This document shows positions 43,235 to 52,244 of a stretch of 58,281 nucleotides of DNA, in pieces. Under the pieces are notes generated by a model, which saw only the letters and a list, made by a program, of their open reading frames with translations, was not told the origin of the DNA and searched no databases. Origin of the DNA: Caulobacteraceae bacterium (GTDB lineage Bacteria; Pseudomonadota; Alphaproteobacteria; Caulobacterales; Caulobacteraceae); NCBI GenBank assembly GCA_019748055.1, contig JAIEQC010000022.1, positions 1-58,281 of the forward strand, read 5' to 3'. Position numbers and translations under genes: made by a program. Positions within the stretch are counted from its first letter, which is position 1, and every line of letters starts with the position of its first letter.

Positions 43235-43266
43235 GAAGGGCCGTTTGGAAACAGGCGGCCCTTCGT
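43235..43266. terminator. Terminator between micro-ORF and rsmA
   Basis: A 13-bp stem (43235-43247 with 43252-43264, two G-T wobbles) with a GAAA loop is followed by GTCTTT. It lies between the gmk/micro-ORF transcript and the convergent rsmA gene, and could serve both. Confidence 0.7.
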
Positions 43267-43271
43267 CTTTC

Positions 43272-44150
43272 TCAGGACCGCTTGCGCCGTGCCAGTGTCG
43301 GCCCCTCGGGCGTCTCCGGCGCGGCTGGCTGCGCCTGCCCCATCGTCGCGCGGGCCAGCCTCAGGAAGCCCTCCAGATCGATCACCTCGGCCCGATCCTC
43401 AGGGCTGATCCCCGCCGCCTCGCAGAGCTCACCCCCGCCGAGTTGCTTCAGGCTGGAGCGCAGCATCTTGCGACGCTGGCCGAATGCCGCCGCCGTCACC
43501 CGCTCCAGCGCCCTCAGCAGCGCCCGCTCCGGCCGGTCCGCGCGCGGGACCAGGTGAACCACGGCCGAAGCCACCTTGGGCGGAGGCGTGAATGCCGCGG
43601 CCGGCAGATGCATCACCAGCTTCGCCTCCGCCACCGCTTGGGCGATCACCGCCAGTCGGCCATAGGCGTCCTCGCCCGGCCTCGCGACCACGCGCTCGGC
43701 CACCTCCTTCTGAAACATCAGGGTGAGGGCGTGCGGCGTCCAGGGCCCGGTCAGCCATTTGATCAGCAGTGGCGTGCCGACGTTGTAGGGCAGGTTCGAG
43801 ACCAGATGCGCGGGACCTTCGACCAACTGATCCTCGCGCACGTTCAGCGCGTCGCCCTCGACGATCGTCAGCCGTCCCGATCCGTCATCCAGTTCCGACA
43901 GCAGCGGGATGAAGCGCGGATCCTTCTCGACCAGTACCACCCGCCCCGCGTCGCTCTCCAGCAGGGCCCGCGTCAGTCCGCCCGGACCCGGCCCGACCTC
44001 GATCACCGTGCGGCCCTCGAAGGGCCCCGCCAGCCGCACGATTTTGCGCGTCACGTTCAGATCCAGCAGGAAGTGCTGGCCGAAGCTCTTCTTCGCCGAC
44101 AGCCCGTGGGCGTCCAGCTGTTCGCGCAGGGTGGGCAGGTCGTCGGTCAC
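43272..44150 (-). CDS. rsmA: 16S rRNA (adenine1518/1519-N6) dimethyltransferase RsmA (KsgA)
   Basis: RsmA dimethylates two adjacent adenines in 16S helix 45 during late 30S assembly. The 292-residue product from GTG 44150 has SFGQHFLLDLNVTRKIV, the SAM motif VIEVGPGPGGLTRAL and the catalytic NLPYNVGTPL. The C-terminal tail extends slightly beyond the usual length. It follows pdxA and map on the same strand, with a 40-nt gap from map. Confidence 0.95.
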   Translation of the reverse strand: MTDDLPTLREQLDAHGLSAKKSFGQHFLLDLNVTRKIVRLAGPFEGRTVIEVGPGPGGLTRALLESDAGRVVLVEKDPRFIPLLSELDDGSGRLTIVEGDALNVREDQLVEGPAHLVSNLPYNVGTPLLIKWLTGPWTPHALTLMFQKEVAERVVARPGEDAYGRLAVIAQAVAEAKLVMHLPAAAFTPPPKVASAVVHLVPRADRPERALLRALERVTAAAFGQRRKMLRSSLKQLGGGELCEAAGISPEDRAEVIDLEGFLRLARATMGQAQPAAPETPEGPTLARRKRS

Positions 44151-44190
44151 GCGTCGGTCATAGCCGTGGACGCGCGGCGAGGGGAGGGCC

Positions 44191-44955
44191 TCAGTGCGCC
44201 TTCTCCCCGGGCCGCAGGGTCAGCACGCGCACCCCGGTCGCCGTCACCGCCACCGTGTGCTCGAACTGGGCCGACAGCTTTCCGTCCTCGGTGACCACGG
44301 TCCAGCCGTCGTCCAACGTCGCGGTGCGCGCCCGACCCTCGTTGATCATCGGCTCGATGGTGAAGGTCATCCCTTCCCTCAGCTTCAGCCCCGTGCCCGG
44401 CTTGCCGAAATGCAGCACCTGCGGCGCCTCGTGCATCTCGCGCCCGATCCCGTGACCGCAGAAGTCGCGCACGACCGAGTATCCCGCCTTCTTGGCATGC
44501 CGTTCGATGGCGTGGCCGACGTCGCCCAGGGTCGCGCCGGGCCGCACCGCGCGGATCCCCTTCCACATCGCTTCCTGCGTCGTGCGCACCAGACGGCGGG
44601 CGTGGGGCGCGACGTCGCCGATCAGGTACGTCTTGCTGGAATCCGCGATCCAGCCGTTCTTCTCCAGCGTCACGTCCAGGTTCAGGATGTCGCCGTCGCG
44701 CACGATCTCGTCGGCGCTGGGCACGCCGTGACAGACCACCTCGTTGCGCGAGCAGTTCAACACGAAGCCGTAGTCGTACTGGCCCTTGCTGGCCGGCCGC
44801 GCCTTCAGGTCGTCGACGATGAAGCGCTCGACCTCGTCGTTGATCTCAAGCGTGCTCATCCCGGCCAGCGTCAGCCCGTCTAGATGGGTGAACACCGAAG
44901 CCAGCAGGCGACCGGACTCGGCCATTGCCTCGATCTCTTCGTGTGATTTCGTCAC
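44191..44955 (-). CDS. map: Methionine aminopeptidase, type I
   Basis: Map removes N-terminal Met from nascent proteins. The 254-residue single-domain enzyme has the dinuclear metal ligands in VTLEKNGWIADSSKTYLIGD (Asp), FCGHGIGREMHEAP (His), and the Glu residues in TIEPMINEG and the C-terminal QFEHTVAVT. It lies 7 nt after pdxA in the minus-strand operon. Placement of map inside an lpt-surA-pdxA-rsmA operon is less common. Confidence 0.95.
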   Translation of the reverse strand: MTKSHEEIEAMAESGRLLASVFTHLDGLTLAGMSTLEINDEVERFIVDDLKARPASKGQYDYGFVLNCSRNEVVCHGVPSADEIVRDGDILNLDVTLEKNGWIADSSKTYLIGDVAPHARRLVRTTQEAMWKGIRAVRPGATLGDVGHAIERHAKKAGYSVVRDFCGHGIGREMHEAPQVLHFGKPGTGLKLREGMTFTIEPMINEGRARTATLDDGWTVVTEDGKLSAQFEHTVAVTATGVRVLTLRPGEKAH

Positions 44956-44962
44956 GGCCTCG

Positions 44963-45961
44963 TCACCGCAGTCCGCGTCGGCGGGCCGCCATCTCGGCTG
45001 CCAGCCGAGTCGCCGCGATCAGGCTGTCCGCGCGCGCCACGCCCTTGCCGGCGATTTCGAAGCCCGTCCCGTGATCCGGCGAGGTCCGAACGACCGGCAG
45101 GCCCAACGTCACGTTCACGCCGCCCCAGAAGTCGATCGTCTTGACCGGGATCAGGGCCTGGTCGTGATACAGGCAGATCGCGGCGTCATAGCCGGCCCGC
45201 GCCTCCTCGTGAAACAGGGTGTCGGCGGGCAGGGGGTCGGTGATCTCGATCCCCTCGGCGCGCAGGGCCGCGGCGGCGGGGCGCAGCACCTCGATCTCCT
45301 CCAGCCCGATCGAGCCGCCTTCTCCGGCGTGAGGGTTCAGTCCGGCCAGGGCCAAGCGGGGATGACTGATGCCGAAGTCCCTCCGCAGGGCTTCATGCGT
45401 CACCCGCGCGGTGCGGATCACGCGATCGCGCGTCACCAGTTCCGGGACGTCGCTGAGCGGGGCGTGAATGGTCACCAGCGTGACGCGCAGATCGCGCGCC
45501 GTCAGCATCATCACCGGCCCCCGCGTGCCATCGTAGGGCAGGTCGCCGGTCAGATCGGCGATAAACTCGGTATGCCCCGGAAACGGAAATCCCGCCGCAT
45601 ACAGCGGCGCCTTGGCGATCGGGCCGGTCACCACGCCGGCGGCGCGTCCGTCCATGGCCAGATCGACCGCCCGTGCGATCCAGTCGGCCACACAGGGGGC
45701 ATTTGCGGCGTCCGGCCGGCCGGGCGTCACCGCCGTCGCGGTCGGCAGGTGGATCACCGGCACGGCGCGCCGGAAAACGGACGTCGCCTCCGCCGGCTCG
45801 GAAACGACGGCTACGGGGGCCCCTATGGCTTCCAGCAACACGGCGTCGCCAACCACGACGAAGACCGGCCCGCCATCCCGCGAAGCTGTCCAGGCGCGAG
45901 CGACGATTTCAGGCCCGATGCCCGCCGGCTCTCCCAGGGAGAGGGCGAGCGGCGGGATCAT
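44963..45961 (-). CDS. pdxA: 4-hydroxythreonine-4-phosphate dehydrogenase
   Basis: PdxA oxidises 4-phosphohydroxy-L-threonine in pyridoxal phosphate synthesis. The 332-residue product starts PPLALSLGEPAGIGPEI and has the metal-binding histidines in GHTEFIADL and GLNPHAGEGG, with YHDQALIPVKT near the end. The start overlaps the surA stop (ATGA). The surA-pdxA-rsmA order is conserved in proteobacteria. Confidence 0.95.
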   Translation of the reverse strand: MIPPLALSLGEPAGIGPEIVARAWTASRDGGPVFVVVGDAVLLEAIGAPVAVVSEPAEATSVFRRAVPVIHLPTATAVTPGRPDAANAPCVADWIARAVDLAMDGRAAGVVTGPIAKAPLYAAGFPFPGHTEFIADLTGDLPYDGTRGPVMMLTARDLRVTLVTIHAPLSDVPELVTRDRVIRTARVTHEALRRDFGISHPRLALAGLNPHAGEGGSIGLEEIEVLRPAAAALRAEGIEITDPLPADTLFHEEARAGYDAAICLYHDQALIPVKTIDFWGGVNVTLGLPVVRTSPDHGTGFEIAGKGVARADSLIAATRLAAEMAARRRGLR

Positions 45962-47316
45962 TTGGTCTCGATCAGGGCGTCCGCGCGCAGATCCCGAATG
46001 TAGCGGCGCTCCAGCATGGAAAGCTGCGACCTTTGCAGGCGGCTCTCGACCTCGTCGCGGCTCGGCAGCGCGGCCGATCCCACCCGACGTCCGCAGACGC
46101 CGACCAGATGTAGTCCCAACGGAGACCGCACCGGCCCGGCTATCGAACCGTCAGGAGCGTCGGTGGCGATCTGCTGGAACTGCGGAATGATGCTCTGAAC
46201 GTCGCTTTCGCCCAGATCGGAGCCAAGCAGCCCAACTTCCGACGAGGCTCGCGTCAGCATGTTTTCGCATGTCAGCTGCGGCTGCAGCCCCGTCAGCCTA
46301 TCCGCCGCGGCCTGCACCGTTTCGGCGGGCGCGCCCTCCGGCAGCTCAATCATGATCTGCCGCAAGCTCACCAACTGCGTCGCTGAGCCCTGCCGCTTGT
46401 CACGCATGTAGATGACGTAGACCCCGCCCTCCACGACGATCGGGTTCGACAATTGACCGACTTCAAGGTTGTCCATGGCCTGTTGCAGGGCAGGGGCGAC
46501 CGTTCCTTCCACGACCCAGCCCGCGTCCCCCCCGCGCACCGCAGAGGGCGCGTCCGAAAACTGCTGCGCCACGGCTTGGAAGGGCGCGCCCTGAATCATC
46601 TGGCGGATCAACTGCTGCGCGCCGTTCACGGCACCCTGCATTCCGCCTTGGGTCTGTGCGGCTTCGAGATAGATCTCGCCGATGAGATATTGACGCTTCG
46701 TGGCAGCTTCCTCGACCTGACGCATCGCCTGATCGATCTGGGCCTTTGACACACGGGCACGGCTGGAGAAACGACCGCCGACGAGACGCCGCCAGCCAAT
46801 CGAAACGCGAACCTGCTCCCGCACGGTGCGCGGTTGGATGCCGACCTGTGCAAGGAGGTCCAGATAGGCTTCGGCAGAGGTCCGCAGCTCGGCGGCCATG
46901 GCCCCGATCTCCTGATCGATCTCCTCTTCGGTGACCTTCAGGTCCTCATAGCGGGCGATCTCCTGCGCCTTGAGACGGTCGTCGATCAGGCCGTCCAGGG
47001 CCTGTCGCTGGATTTGCGGAAGGTCTTCCTCGGTCGGTTGGACCTCCGACATGGCGATGATCATCAGCATCCGCTGGCGCAGATCGTAGCCGGTGATGAT
47101 CTGGTCGTTCACGACGGCCACCACGCCGTCGGCGATCTGGAAGTCGGCGCGGTCCAGCATGCGCGGCTCGCGCCGAACCGGCGTCGGCCGCAACGTGCCG
47201 GCCGCGGTCGCCCCTTGGGCGGGAGGATCCTGTCGGGCCGCAGGCGTCTGGGCCAGGGCGATCCCGGCCGTCAGCGCGGACATGGCCGCGACCGTCGCAA
47301 AACGCATCACTCGCAT
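45958..47316 (-). CDS. surA: Peptidyl-prolyl isomerase / periplasmic chaperone SurA
   Basis: SurA escorts outer-membrane proteins such as LptD. The product is 452 residues from ATG 47316, which gives a proper signal peptide (cleavage near LAQT). The SurA N-terminal domain starts VVAVVNDQIITGYDLRQRM; a parvulin domain follows (about 235-330, FSDAPSAVRGGDAGWVVEG) and a second weaker one (SLRQIMIELPEG). The longer upstream frame overlaps lptD and is not coding. Its position right after lptD fits its client. Confidence 0.92.
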   Translation of the reverse strand: MRVMRFATVAAMSALTAGIALAQTPAARQDPPAQGATAAGTLRPTPVRREPRMLDRADFQIADGVVAVVNDQIITGYDLRQRMLMIIAMSEVQPTEEDLPQIQRQALDGLIDDRLKAQEIARYEDLKVTEEEIDQEIGAMAAELRTSAEAYLDLLAQVGIQPRTVREQVRVSIGWRRLVGGRFSSRARVSKAQIDQAMRQVEEAATKRQYLIGEIYLEAAQTQGGMQGAVNGAQQLIRQMIQGAPFQAVAQQFSDAPSAVRGGDAGWVVEGTVAPALQQAMDNLEVGQLSNPIVVEGGVYVIYMRDKRQGSATQLVSLRQIMIELPEGAPAETVQAAADRLTGLQPQLTCENMLTRASSEVGLLGSDLGESDVQSIIPQFQQIATDAPDGSIAGPVRSPLGLHLVGVCGRRVGSAALPSRDEVESRLQRSQLSMLERRYIRDLRADALIETK

Positions 47317-47411
47317 CGTTCGTCCTGAACCCTCATCGCGGCCCTGCCGCACGCGCCGATTCGGGGAGAATCGACCGGTCGCGCCCCTCACCGGCGCCTG
47401 TCGCGCCCGTC

Positions 47412-49805
47412 TTACCGTGTACCGCCGAAAGTGGCGAGCGTTAGGCGCACATAGGCGCCTTCCGACGCGCCGCTGGGCCGAACCCGCGTGTTGTCGCGGC
47501 GCCAGCCGATCTCGAACCGCACGCAATCGTCGTCGAACAGCAGGCCAACCTCAGACCGGACGAACAATTCGCGGTCCAGGTCATAGACGCCCGCGCCCGC
47601 AATGCCCCAGTTTCCTGCCACGAACTGCTGACCCGAGGCTTCCACGAAAGCGTAGTTCCGGTTCAGCGGTCCATCGACCGGATTGCTGTCGTCCATGACG
47701 TAGATCAGCGCCCCGCTGTTACGTCGGCCCCAACGTCCTTCCACCGCCGCTTCGGCCCTGCGGAAGTCGCCGGAGTCGTCGATCGTCGCGCGACCCCACG
47801 CCCTTATTCCGTCGTGCGGCTCGAACGTGCCCTGCACCACCCAGTCCGACGCCCGCTCCGCCAAGCCTGTGGCGTCATACAGAACGGTCGGATCATCGGC
47901 CGAGGCCGTCAACAGACCTGCCTCCACCTCCGATCGCCAGCTCCGCCCCATGAACAGTGAGGCCTGTCGGCCGTCGTCCCACCGAAAGGTCGCCCGTACT
48001 CCGCCAGTGACCCGCAGTCCGCCTTCGTACAGATCCTCGCCGGGAAACCTATCGATCCGGAACAGGCTGGATTCGTCGAGGTCAAGCAGCTGGCTGTCCT
48101 CGTTGGGGATGCGCGGGTCGAGGTCGGCGTCTGTCGAGGCCGACAGCTGAGCCATCGGCTCCAGCACCAGATCGGCTCCGCGTCCGACCCGCCGGACCAG
48201 TGGCCAGCTGACGTCGATGCCCGCAGTCGCGCGACCTCGGGTGAGCGTCTCCTCGCCTTCCAGTCCCGGCGCGGGCAACTGTGTGATGGAATAGACGTCC
48301 ACCCGCCCGTCCACGAACGGCTCCCACCGCACGCCTGCCGGAGAGATGAGCGTCCGCCGCCACTCCACGCGCCCGGTCGCCCTGCGGCTGTCCACGCCCT
48401 CCGAAGGTGCAGGGCCGACGGCCAGCGCTTCGGGACGCAGCACCGGTGCCCCCACGAACTCATCTCGATAAAGCGCCGCCGCCGACCCCGTCAGCCTCAG
48501 CCGTCCGCCGAAGACCATACGTCCCGGCTCCCAGCGCGCCTCGACGATCGGCGCGGCCACCGGCAGGGCGCCGTCGCGTTCGAACTCGTTCAGGCCGGGC
48601 GCCGTGTCGACGAACCGCGTGACCCGCAGGCTCTGGATGTCGAAGGCTGCGAACGACAGGTAGGACCGATCGGTCTGCCGCTCGGCATAGGCTTGGCTGA
48701 TCAGCCGGCGCTCGTCGCCGTGATACAGGCCGTTGTCGGCATAGGGATCGCGCACGTCGTATCGGTCGAACAGGGTCTTGTCGGACGTCCGTTCGGCGGT
48801 GAAGCCCCAGCGCCACGGCCCCGCGGGATCGAAGGCCCCGGACGCCAGCAGATAGCTTCGATGCTTGCGCTCCGCCGACTGCGGCGGGTCGTCGATCCCG
48901 TCGTCGTCCAGGTCGAAGTCGCCAAAGTTGCGGGCATAGGTGTAACCGCCGCGCGCCACCACCGAGCCGTCCGCGAAGCGCCGCCGCCATTGCAGGTTCA
49001 GCAGCGGTTCCACCTCCGTGTTGAACTGCGGGCTGATCAGCCAGTCTTCCGAAGCTGAGACGACGATCAGATAGGGCTGCTCCCAGCTAAGCCCGCGCTC
49101 GCGGTCGAAGCCGATCTCCGGCACGAGAAGGCCCGACGCGCGCTCCACCGTCGGGTCCGGGTGCGCGAACACCGGCAGGAACAGCACCGGCACGCCCTTC
49201 ACCTTGAAGACCGCGTTTCGGTACAGCACCGCGCGCAGGCCCTCGTCCTGCACCACCCGCTGGGCCTGGATCGAGATGGTCGGCTCCTTCGGTCGCCCGT
49301 CCTCGTCGCAGATGGGGCAGGGCGTGAAGATGGCGTAGTTCAGTTCGTTGACCGTCTCCGATCGCCGGACGGCGGTCGCTGCCATCAGGCTGGACCCGTC
49401 CTGGAGCCGGGTCGCGAAGTTGACGGCCAGGCCGGTCTGCGCCCCCTCGGTCAGCTCCAGATAGTCGGCGAAGACGGTCGTGCCGTCGGGCGCCGTAAGC
49501 TCGACCTCGCCACGGGCCGTCGCGATCCCGCTGGCAAGATCATAGGTCAGGCGCCGGGCGCGAAGGGCATGATCCTGGAACCGGGCGTACAGACGGTCGC
49601 CGGTTTCACGGGACGCTTCCAGGCGGTCTCCCACCCGCGCCACCTCGGCGGCGTCCAGATACAGGGCGCGGTCATCAAGACCGTCGTCGGATGTCGGCGA
49701 CGCGGCGTCCTGAGCGCGCGCTGCTCCCGCAGACATCAAGCAGGCGCCCACGCCCATCAGCAGCAGCGACCGGAGTGTTTTGCAAGGGTGGCCGCCGGCG
49801 CGCAT
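47412..49805 (-). CDS. lptD: LPS-assembly protein LptD
   Basis: LptD is the outer-membrane barrel that inserts lipopolysaccharide on the cell surface. The 797-residue protein has a signal peptide (cleavage near AARAQ), an OstA/LptA-like N-terminal jellyroll (about 50-170, DGTTVFADYLELTEG), and a C-terminal barrel ending in RLTLATFGGTR. A CPIC motif (about residue 160) supplies two cysteines; the family depends on disulfides for maturation. It lies 72 nt after lptG, with surA just downstream. Confidence 0.93.
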   Translation of the reverse strand: MRAGGHPCKTLRSLLLMGVGACLMSAGAARAQDAASPTSDDGLDDRALYLDAAEVARVGDRLEASRETGDRLYARFQDHALRARRLTYDLASGIATARGEVELTAPDGTTVFADYLELTEGAQTGLAVNFATRLQDGSSLMAATAVRRSETVNELNYAIFTPCPICDEDGRPKEPTISIQAQRVVQDEGLRAVLYRNAVFKVKGVPVLFLPVFAHPDPTVERASGLLVPEIGFDRERGLSWEQPYLIVVSASEDWLISPQFNTEVEPLLNLQWRRRFADGSVVARGGYTYARNFGDFDLDDDGIDDPPQSAERKHRSYLLASGAFDPAGPWRWGFTAERTSDKTLFDRYDVRDPYADNGLYHGDERRLISQAYAERQTDRSYLSFAAFDIQSLRVTRFVDTAPGLNEFERDGALPVAAPIVEARWEPGRMVFGGRLRLTGSAAALYRDEFVGAPVLRPEALAVGPAPSEGVDSRRATGRVEWRRTLISPAGVRWEPFVDGRVDVYSITQLPAPGLEGEETLTRGRATAGIDVSWPLVRRVGRGADLVLEPMAQLSASTDADLDPRIPNEDSQLLDLDESSLFRIDRFPGEDLYEGGLRVTGGVRATFRWDDGRQASLFMGRSWRSEVEAGLLTASADDPTVLYDATGLAERASDWVVQGTFEPHDGIRAWGRATIDDSGDFRRAEAAVEGRWGRRNSGALIYVMDDSNPVDGPLNRNYAFVEASGQQFVAGNWGIAGAGVYDLDRELFVRSEVGLLFDDDCVRFEIGWRRDNTRVRPSGASEGAYVRLTLATFGGTR

Positions 49806-49877
49806 CTTGGCTCGTGTGATCCGTGTTCGTGACAGCGCCGCCCCGTCGTCGCCTCTAAGCGAGGTCGCGTCCGAAGG

Positions 49878-50993
49878 CTAGCCGTCCTCTGTGTAGACCA
49901 GCAGCGTCAGTGCGGCGAGCAGAGCCAGCAGGGGCGGCAGCCATGCGGCCAGCCACGGTGCGATCACCTCAGCCGACCCGAACGCCGCCGACGTCTGGTT
50001 CACGAAGAAGAAGGCGAAACCCAGCACCACGGCCGCCGCGCTCATCCGCGCCAGGTCGCCCAACCGCATGAGCCTCAGCGAGAAGGCCGCCGCCAGGATC
50101 GACATGGCCGCCAGCACCAGTGGCGTCGCCACAAGCTGATGCAGTCTCAGCCGGTACGCAGTGGTGGAGAACCCCGCCGCTTCGACCCGCGCGATCTGGG
50201 CGGGGAGCGACCAGAGCGGCGTCGACTGCGGTCGCGCGAAGCGGTCGAACGCCTCGTCGTCCGCCAGGCTGGAGCGCAGGTCCAGCGTGGCATAGCGGAC
50301 CCCGCGCTCGCCGATACGGGCGCCCACTGCGTCAACCAGTCGCCAGCTGCCGGCGCTCAGGCTGGCCGAGGCGGCGTCGATCCGCTCGGCGAAGCGCCGC
50401 CCGCCGTCCGGGGCATTGGTGTAGATGAAGAAGCTCACCCCAAGCAGACGGCCACCGGCGCGGTCTTGACGGTCCGCGCGGATGATCATCTGGCGCTGGT
50501 CGTCGCCCTCGCGCAGCCAGACCGCCTCAGCGGCGGCTCCTGTCGCCGTCTGGCCCGACAGGCGCGCGCGCTCGCGCTGGAACACGCCGTCGGCAAACGA
50601 CGCCAACGGGCTCAACGCCGCCACGATCACCACGCCGCATGTCAGCGCCATCAGCGCGGCAGGCATGACGAACCGCCAGGCCGACACTCCAGCCGCCCGC
50701 ATGGCGATCAGCTCGCTCCGCCGGTTCAGCGCGACGTAGGCCCCCAGCGTGCCGAACAGGAAGATGAAGGGCGTCAGTTGCAGGATGACGGCCGGCGACT
50801 TCAGCAGCATCAGGCCGAAGATGCGCGCGCCGGACAGGTCGACGTCGGACCCCACCCCGCGGGAGATTTCTACGAAGTCGATCAGCATGATCAGCGCCGC
50901 GATCACGCCCAGCGCGACCAGCAGGGACTTGGCCTGTTGCTTCAGCACATAGCGCTCGATGCGGCCGATCCGCAGGCGGGACGGGGCGGTCAT
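49878..50993 (-). CDS. lptG: LPS export ABC transporter permease LptG
   Basis: LptG is one of two permeases that extract lipopolysaccharide from the inner membrane with the LptB ATPase. The 371-residue product from ATG 50993 has three helices at each end around a periplasmic beta-jellyroll, with RIERYVLKQQAKSLLVALGVI at the start. The open frame continues upstream to 52067, but that part is the other-frame shadow of lptF. The start overlaps the lptF stop (ATGA). Confidence 0.93.
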   Translation of the reverse strand: MTAPSRLRIGRIERYVLKQQAKSLLVALGVIAALIMLIDFVEISRGVGSDVDLSGARIFGLMLLKSPAVILQLTPFIFLFGTLGAYVALNRRSELIAMRAAGVSAWRFVMPAALMALTCGVVIVAALSPLASFADGVFQRERARLSGQTATGAAAEAVWLREGDDQRQMIIRADRQDRAGGRLLGVSFFIYTNAPDGGRRFAERIDAASASLSAGSWRLVDAVGARIGERGVRYATLDLRSSLADDEAFDRFARPQSTPLWSLPAQIARVEAAGFSTTAYRLRLHQLVATPLVLAAMSILAAAFSLRLMRLGDLARMSAAAVVLGFAFFFVNQTSAAFGSAEVIAPWLAAWLPPLLALLAALTLLVYTEDG

Positions 50994-52123
50994 GCTCCGG
51001 CTCCCTGAACTGACGCGTGACGGACGACCTTGCGTCGCCGAGGCTTCAGCGCCCGGAACAGCAGCCTCAGCGCCAACGCAGTCGCGAAGATCGGCAGGAC
51101 GTACTGCAGCACATTGACCCACGGGTTCCACGCGCTTGCGGCGACCACGCCGTAGCCGACGATCCGCACGGTCAGGAAGGCCCCGGCCGCCTTGGCGACA
51201 CGCAGACCGTAGCCGGTTCGGCTGAACGCCCCGCCTAGAATGGCGGTCAACGCCATAGCCATCGCAGTGAGCGCGTAGAGCGGCGACGACAGCCGCGAGT
51301 GCCCTTCGGCCAGGAGTTCCGGGCGGGTTCCGGCCGTCTCGACGATCTGCGCGGGCGGGCTGAACAACTGCGGCAGATAGAGGTCCGACGGCTTGTAGCG
51401 GACCGCCCGATCCGCCTCGGCCATGAACCCGGCCAAGGGAAAGGCGTGATTGTCGAACTGGAGATGGTTCAGCACGCCGTCCGACGAATAGCGCTGCCAA
51501 GAACCCTGCCCCAGCAGCAGGTAAGGCTCTCCCGCGATCCGGCTGAACCGCGCTTCGGCGGCGTTCCAGGTGGACACCGACTTGCCGTCGTCGATGTGGA
51601 CGAAGAGGTTGGTCAGCAGCCCGTTCTGCTCGATCTCCTGCACATAGACCGTCAGGCCGTTGGGCCCCTTCACGAACCGGCCCTCCTCGACCAGCAGGGC
51701 CGCCAGGTCGGAGCGGACGGCGAAGGCCTCGTCCCGCGCGGCGCGCTGGGCCCAGGGCTGGACCGCCACGTTGATCAGAAGGGTCAGCGCCGCGACGATC
51801 ACCGCCAGCAGAGCAGCGGGCCGGATGGCCGCCCACCGTGTCATGCCTCCGGCGAAGGCGGCGATCAGCTCCTGCTCCCGTTGCAGCCGCGTCAACGCGA
51901 TCAGGGCGCCCACGAACAGGCCGATGGGCAAGATCACCGCGAGCAGCTGCGGCACGGCCAGCGCCGTCAGCTTGACCATCACCCACAGGCTGGCCCCGCG
52001 CTCGACGACGAATTCCAGCTGTTCCAGCGTCTGGCTGAGGATGCCGATTCCGGCCAAGGCGGCGCACGCCCCGACGACGGGACGGGCGATCTGGCGGAAA
52101 AGATAGCCTTGAATCAGCGTCAT
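50990..52123 (-). CDS. lptF: LPS export ABC transporter permease LptF
   Basis: LptF partners LptG in lipopolysaccharide extraction. The 377-residue product from ATG 52123 begins MTLIQGYLFRQIARP and has six membrane helices around a periplasmic domain, with the family stretch LQREQELIAAFAGG. The frame upstream of 52123 runs into pepA and is rejected. It heads the minus-strand operon lptF-lptG-lptD-surA-pdxA-map-rsmA, and is divergent from pepA with a 121-nt shared spacer, as in many proteobacteria. Confidence 0.93.
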   Translation of the reverse strand: MTLIQGYLFRQIARPVVGACAALAGIGILSQTLEQLEFVVERGASLWVMVKLTALAVPQLLAVILPIGLFVGALIALTRLQREQELIAAFAGGMTRWAAIRPAALLAVIVAALTLLINVAVQPWAQRAARDEAFAVRSDLAALLVEEGRFVKGPNGLTVYVQEIEQNGLLTNLFVHIDDGKSVSTWNAAEARFSRIAGEPYLLLGQGSWQRYSSDGVLNHLQFDNHAFPLAGFMAEADRAVRYKPSDLYLPQLFSPPAQIVETAGTRPELLAEGHSRLSSPLYALTAMAMALTAILGGAFSRTGYGLRVAKAAGAFLTVRIVGYGVVAASAWNPWVNVLQYVLPIFATALALRLLFRALKPRRRKVVRHASVQGAGA

Positions 52124-52244
52124 GAAGGAAAGGAAATCGCCCGTTGCAGGCGGCGCGGCGAACGCCCTAATACATGGCCCACGTTGACCGCGACAGTGCG
52201 CGGATCGTTTCAGACGCCGGGCTTCTTTCCGGCAGGAGTCGCCG

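Noticed and set aside
50994..52067. N-terminal extension of the lptG reading frame
   Set aside because: This is an alternative frame over lptF. The LptG family starts at the ATG at 50993, which overlaps the lptF stop.
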